In this document: one piece after another, positions 61,288 to 64,000 of the stretch
Layout: each line of letters starts with the position of its first letter
Numbering within the stretch: position 1 is the stretch's first letter
NCBI GenBank assembly: GCA_024402335.1
Contig: JAKSTZ010000013.1
Location: 1 to 64,000, forward strand
Length of the DNA: 64,000 bases
From: Bacteroidales bacterium
Lineage (GTDB): Bacteria > Bacteroidota > Bacteroidia > Bacteroidales > UBA1715
Reading direction: 5' to 3'
Translations under genes and position numbers: made by a program
The notes under the pieces: generated by a model
What the model was told of the DNA's origin: nothing
Seen by the model: only the letters and a program-made list of their open reading frames with translations
Database searches by the model: none

Positions 61288-63447
61288 ATGAAGTACAAGT
61301 ACCTAATATCCAGCCTTGTGTTATGCTTAGGAATGGCAGTTAACTCATTCGGTCAAGTTGATTTGTCTGCTTTAAGCACCGGAAAATTGAAAAAATTAGG
61401 ATCCGTAGCCTTTTATAATGGCGATTACTATATGGCTGCTCAGTATTTAGAAGCCTATTGTAAGGAAAAAGAAGACTACAAAATGATGTTTACGTTGGCT
61501 GAAAGTTACCGATATTCGAGAAACTATCGTTCTGCAGAATATTGGTATGATAAAGCTTATAAGGCAAATCCTCAAAAGAATACAAAGGCATTGTATTATT
61601 ATGCTACAATGATTAAAACTTCTGAACGATATGCAGAGGCAAAAGGTCACTTTAAGTCATTCAAAAAGGAATATTCTGGAGCTAAAGATTTTAGCACGTA
61701 TTCAGCGTTGGTAAAACAACAGTTGATTGCCTGTGACTCGGCTCCTTCGTATATTGCAAATCCATTGAATATGGGCGTTGGTCCATTGGATAATTCTACA
61801 AACACAGAACAAATGGAGTTTATGCCAATTTTCTTGAATAATACTTCGTTTGCATATGCAAACATGCCTGTAGATTCAGTTGGTGCAAATGCTTCTTTGG
61901 ATTCAGTGGTTACTCCAAAATTTTTCGAAGCTACATTCGCTAATAATCGTTGGATGACTAAAGATGATTGGAACTTGAATGTACAAGAAACTCCAAATCT
62001 TAATGCAAGTCACGGTGCGTTTTCTCCAGACATGCAACGTTTCTATTTTGTACGTTGTGAAAAAGGTAAAAAGAAATTTTTATCAGCAAAACGTAAACCT
62101 GATATGTGCAAAATCTATATGACAAAGAACACATTCGGTACTTGGCAAGCTCCAGAGGCTCTTCCTGACATTATTAACTTGAAGAATACTTCGAACATTC
62201 AAGTAGCTGTAGGTAATGAGTCTAAAAAGAATGATGAGGTTTTGTATTTTGTAACTGATCGCCCAGGTGGACGTGGAGGCTATGATATTTGGTACTCTGT
62301 ATTTATGTCGAAGAAAAATGAATGGAGAGCTCCTAAAAACTGTGGAAATAAAATAAACTCTGCCGGTGACGAATATTCTCCATACTATGATGCTGTTACA
62401 AGACAAATGTATTTTGCTTCTGATGGCTGGCCAGGTCTTGGAGAGTTTGATATCTTCAAATCAAGTGGTGAACTAGGTAAATGGACTCCTGCTGAAAATA
62501 TGGGTTATCCAATTAACACACCATACGACGATTATTATTTCGCTGTAAGCCCTAATGGTAAGAAAGCTTTCTTTGCAACTAACCGTGTTGGAACAACAAC
62601 TGGTGCTCAAGAAACTTGTTGTGATGATATCTATTTGGTAGATTACGAAGATGTGAAGTTCGACATTCCTGTAACTGGTCGTGTTTACGAATTGGTTGAT
62701 CCTAAATTGGAAGGTATGATTTCAAAGAACTTTGAAGCAACTGCTGATGATACAGAAATTGAATTGACAGATGAATATCTTGATTCAGTACAAGTTGATA
62801 CTCGTGAAAAGAAATATTTGGCAGGTAGCCGTGTCGCTTTGTACATAGGTAACTCTAATGAAAAAGTGTTTATTGCAAGTACAGAAACAGACTCTGCAGG
62901 TCGTTACTTCTTTACTGTAGAACCAAATCATCAATATATTCTTCAATTTGAAAATGTACGTTCTGGTTCTGCTTACATTCCTTTCTCAACAAGAGGTATT
63001 ACTGATCCAGACACTCTTCACTTGAAAGATTATGGAATTAATTCTATTACAAAAGATGCTTTGGTTATCAAGAATATTTACTATGAATATGGTAAGTTCC
63101 GTTTGAAAAAGGAACAAAAAGAAGTTCTTGATGAATCAGTTGTGTCTTTGATGAAGGAAGCACCAGAAATCGTGGTAGAACTTGGTAGTCATACCGATGA
63201 TCGTGGTGGTGAAGCTTTCAACTTGAAACTATCTCAAAAACGTGCAGACGAAATTGTTACTTACGTTATTAAAAGAGGTATAGACAAGTCAAGAATCATC
63301 GGAAAAGGATATGGTTACACTGTTCCTGTTGCTCCTAACAAATTTGATGATGGAACAGATAATCCTGATGGTCGTGCAATGAACCGAAGAACAGAGTTCA
63401 AGGTTATTGGTACTGTTTCAGAATATGACAATTTCATAGAAGATTAA
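61288..63447 (+). CDS. OmpA-family protein with TPR and PD40 propeller (paralogue 2)
   Basis: The product is 719 residues, same order as the preceding gene: signal (to ~NSFGQ), TPR ~30-150, PD40 blades (FSPDMQRFYFVRCEKGKKK, VLYFVTDRPGGRGGYDIWYS, MYFASDGWPGLGEFDIFKS), beta linker with an acidic insert (DDTEIELTDEYLDSVQVD) and OmpA-C (YYEYGKFRLKKEQKEVLDES, VVELGSHTDDRGGEAFNLKL, RIIGKGYGYTVPVAPNKF). Its codons are more biased to C-ending pairs (AAC, TTC) than paralogue 1, suggesting a higher expression level. An intrinsic terminator follows. Confidence 0.92.
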   Translation: MKYKYLISSLVLCLGMAVNSFGQVDLSALSTGKLKKLGSVAFYNGDYYMAAQYLEAYCKEKEDYKMMFTLAESYRYSRNYRSAEYWYDKAYKANPQKNTKALYYYATMIKTSERYAEAKGHFKSFKKEYSGAKDFSTYSALVKQQLIACDSAPSYIANPLNMGVGPLDNSTNTEQMEFMPIFLNNTSFAYANMPVDSVGANASLDSVVTPKFFEATFANNRWMTKDDWNLNVQETPNLNASHGAFSPDMQRFYFVRCEKGKKKFLSAKRKPDMCKIYMTKNTFGTWQAPEALPDIINLKNTSNIQVAVGNESKKNDEVLYFVTDRPGGRGGYDIWYSVFMSKKNEWRAPKNCGNKINSAGDEYSPYYDAVTRQMYFASDGWPGLGEFDIFKSSGELGKWTPAENMGYPINTPYDDYYFAVSPNGKKAFFATNRVGTTTGAQETCCDDIYLVDYEDVKFDIPVTGRVYELVDPKLEGMISKNFEATADDTEIELTDEYLDSVQVDTREKKYLAGSRVALYIGNSNEKVFIASTETDSAGRYFFTVEPNHQYILQFENVRSGSAYIPFSTRGITDPDTLHLKDYGINSITKDALVIKNIYYEYGKFRLKKEQKEVLDESVVSLMKEAPEIVVELGSHTDDRGGEAFNLKLSQKRADEIVTYVIKRGIDKSRIIGKGYGYTVPVAPNKFDDGTDNPDGRAMNRRTEFKVIGTVSEYDNFIED

Positions 63448-63464
63448 TTTTAGTTTTCTTTCAT

Positions 63465-63502
63465 AAAAAAAGGTTCTATAAATTTTATAGAACCTTTTTT
63501 TT
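63465..63502 (+). terminator. Terminator after the OmpA paralogues
   Basis: A stem of at least 17 bp including an A-run and T-run (centre GGTTCTATAAA with TTTATAGAACC at 63472-63482 and 63484-63494) and eight T or more. Confidence 0.92.
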
Positions 63503-63505
63503 TAC

Positions 63506-63536
63506 TTTGGGTTATAAAGATTTTGCTTTATATTTG
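63506..63536 (+). promoter_or_regulatory. Promoter of the GH27 gene
   Basis: TTTG (63506-63509) and TATATTTG (63529-63536) are 19 bases apart, an ideal Bacteroidota -33/-7 pair, 22 bases before ATG 63559. Confidence 0.75.
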
Positions 63537-63558
63537 TAATGTTAATCTATGTTTTTAT

Positions 63559-64000
63559 ATGAAAATTAAACTTACATTTTTATTTGTTTTGTTGTTTTTG
63601 TCTTCGCTTGTAGGTTATTCTCAAAAAGCGGAAGGATTGGCACAAACACCACCAATGGGTTGGAATAGTTGGAATACTTTTTCTGTTGATATTTCAGAGG
63701 ACGTTGTCACTGGGGTTGTTGACAAAATGATAGAATTAGGCCTAAAAGATGCAGGTTATACTTATATTGTAATAGATGACGGTTGGATGTTGCGAGAACG
63801 AGATGCGAATGGAAATCTTGTGCCGGACCCGGAAAAATTCCCTAATGGTATGAAACATCTTGCCGATTATATTCATGCGAAAGGATTTAAGTTTGGTATA
63901 TATAACTGTGCCGGTTCTTATACTTGCGGTGGCTATCCTGGTGGTCGTGGACATGAATATCAAGATGCTCGTTTGTACGCTTCTTGGGGAGTTGATTTCT
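63559..64000 (+). CDS. Alpha-galactosidase, glycoside hydrolase family 27 (3' end outside window)
   Basis: The frame is open from ATG 63559 to the window edge, 147 codons. A signal peptide (LTFLFVLLFLSSLVGYSQ) is followed by the GH27 start LAQTPPMGWNSWNTFSVDIS, then AGYTYIVIDDGWM, LRERDANGNLVPDPEKFPNG, MKHLADYIHAKGFKFGIYN and CAGSYTCGGYPGG. WNSW and the IDDGW pair are diagnostic of the family; the catalytic nucleophile Asp lies just beyond the edge. It removes terminal alpha-galactose from plant oligosaccharides or glycans. Secretion to the periplasm or beyond is expected. Confidence 0.93.
   Translation, partial: MKIKLTFLFVLLFLSSLVGYSQKAEGLAQTPPMGWNSWNTFSVDISEDVVTGVVDKMIELGLKDAGYTYIVIDDGWMLRERDANGNLVPDPEKFPNGMKHLADYIHAKGFKFGIYNCAGSYTCGGYPGGRGHEYQDARLYASWGVDF

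Noticed and set aside
1..64000. tRNA, rRNA, insertion sequence or integrase in the window
   Set aside because: All gaps were scanned for tRNA-like arms, transposase motifs and terminal repeats; none was convincing.

Overview
The window reads as chromosomal DNA of a low-GC member of the Bacteroidota, most likely order Bacteroidales. The evidence is type IX secretion (T9SS) cargo with both C-terminal sorting-signal types, PorP/SprF and PorE-like proteins, many promoters with the phylum-specific -7 box TAnnTTTG, the gene order rsfS-ftsH-LUD-cdsA-psd, carboxynorspermidine (alternative spermidine) enzymes, and futalosine-type menaquinone synthesis (mqnA). I saw no rRNA, tRNA, CRISPR array or insertion sequence. 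The genetic code is standard.

Layout. 1-4423: the 3' part of a giant Ig/PKD-repeat protein with a type B T9SS signal. 4626-7480: a tail-anchored protein with a receiver-like fold, then htpG. 7547-10277 (minus): lpxC-lpxA-apbE, in which lpxC lacks the FabZ half usually fused to it in this phylum. 10442-15119: a glycosyltransferase facing the operon kdsD-trhP-flippase. 15235-20308: recQ, a small coiled-coil protein, HU, nadE. 20415-25739: an 11-repeat surface protein with a type A T9SS signal, then gdhA.

25846-38661 is the accessory region and the most interesting part. It holds a TPR-CHAT protease, a compact metacaspase-like protease, a metallo-beta-lactamase-fold lipoprotein, a small Cro/C1-type regulator behind a strongly structured leader, an ATGA-coupled pair (a 49-codon gene plus a DUF6169-like gene), then LPP20-like, DUF4384 and caspase genes in a row, an outer-membrane barrel protein with a paralogous-repeat-type ectodomain, and two small intracellular genes. 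Three clan CD (caspase-fold) proteases with intact His/Cys dyads therefore lie within about 9.3 kb, all with export signals.

38783-48273: the polyamine genes, rsgA, trpS with a divergent class III cyclase-like gene, folE-dtd, a LolC/E-like permease, and a NamZ-family muramidase. 48328-54823: nucleotide sugar dehydrogenase followed by the rsfS-ftsH-LUD-cdsA-psd-mqnA run. 54820-63447: purM and porE (minus), divergent from a PorP/SprF protein and two tandem OmpA/TPR/beta-propeller paralogues. The window ends inside a GH27 alpha-galactosidase gene (from 63559). Several start codons were moved downstream of the longest open frame because a -7 promoter box or family alignment places the start there; each case is stated in its entry.
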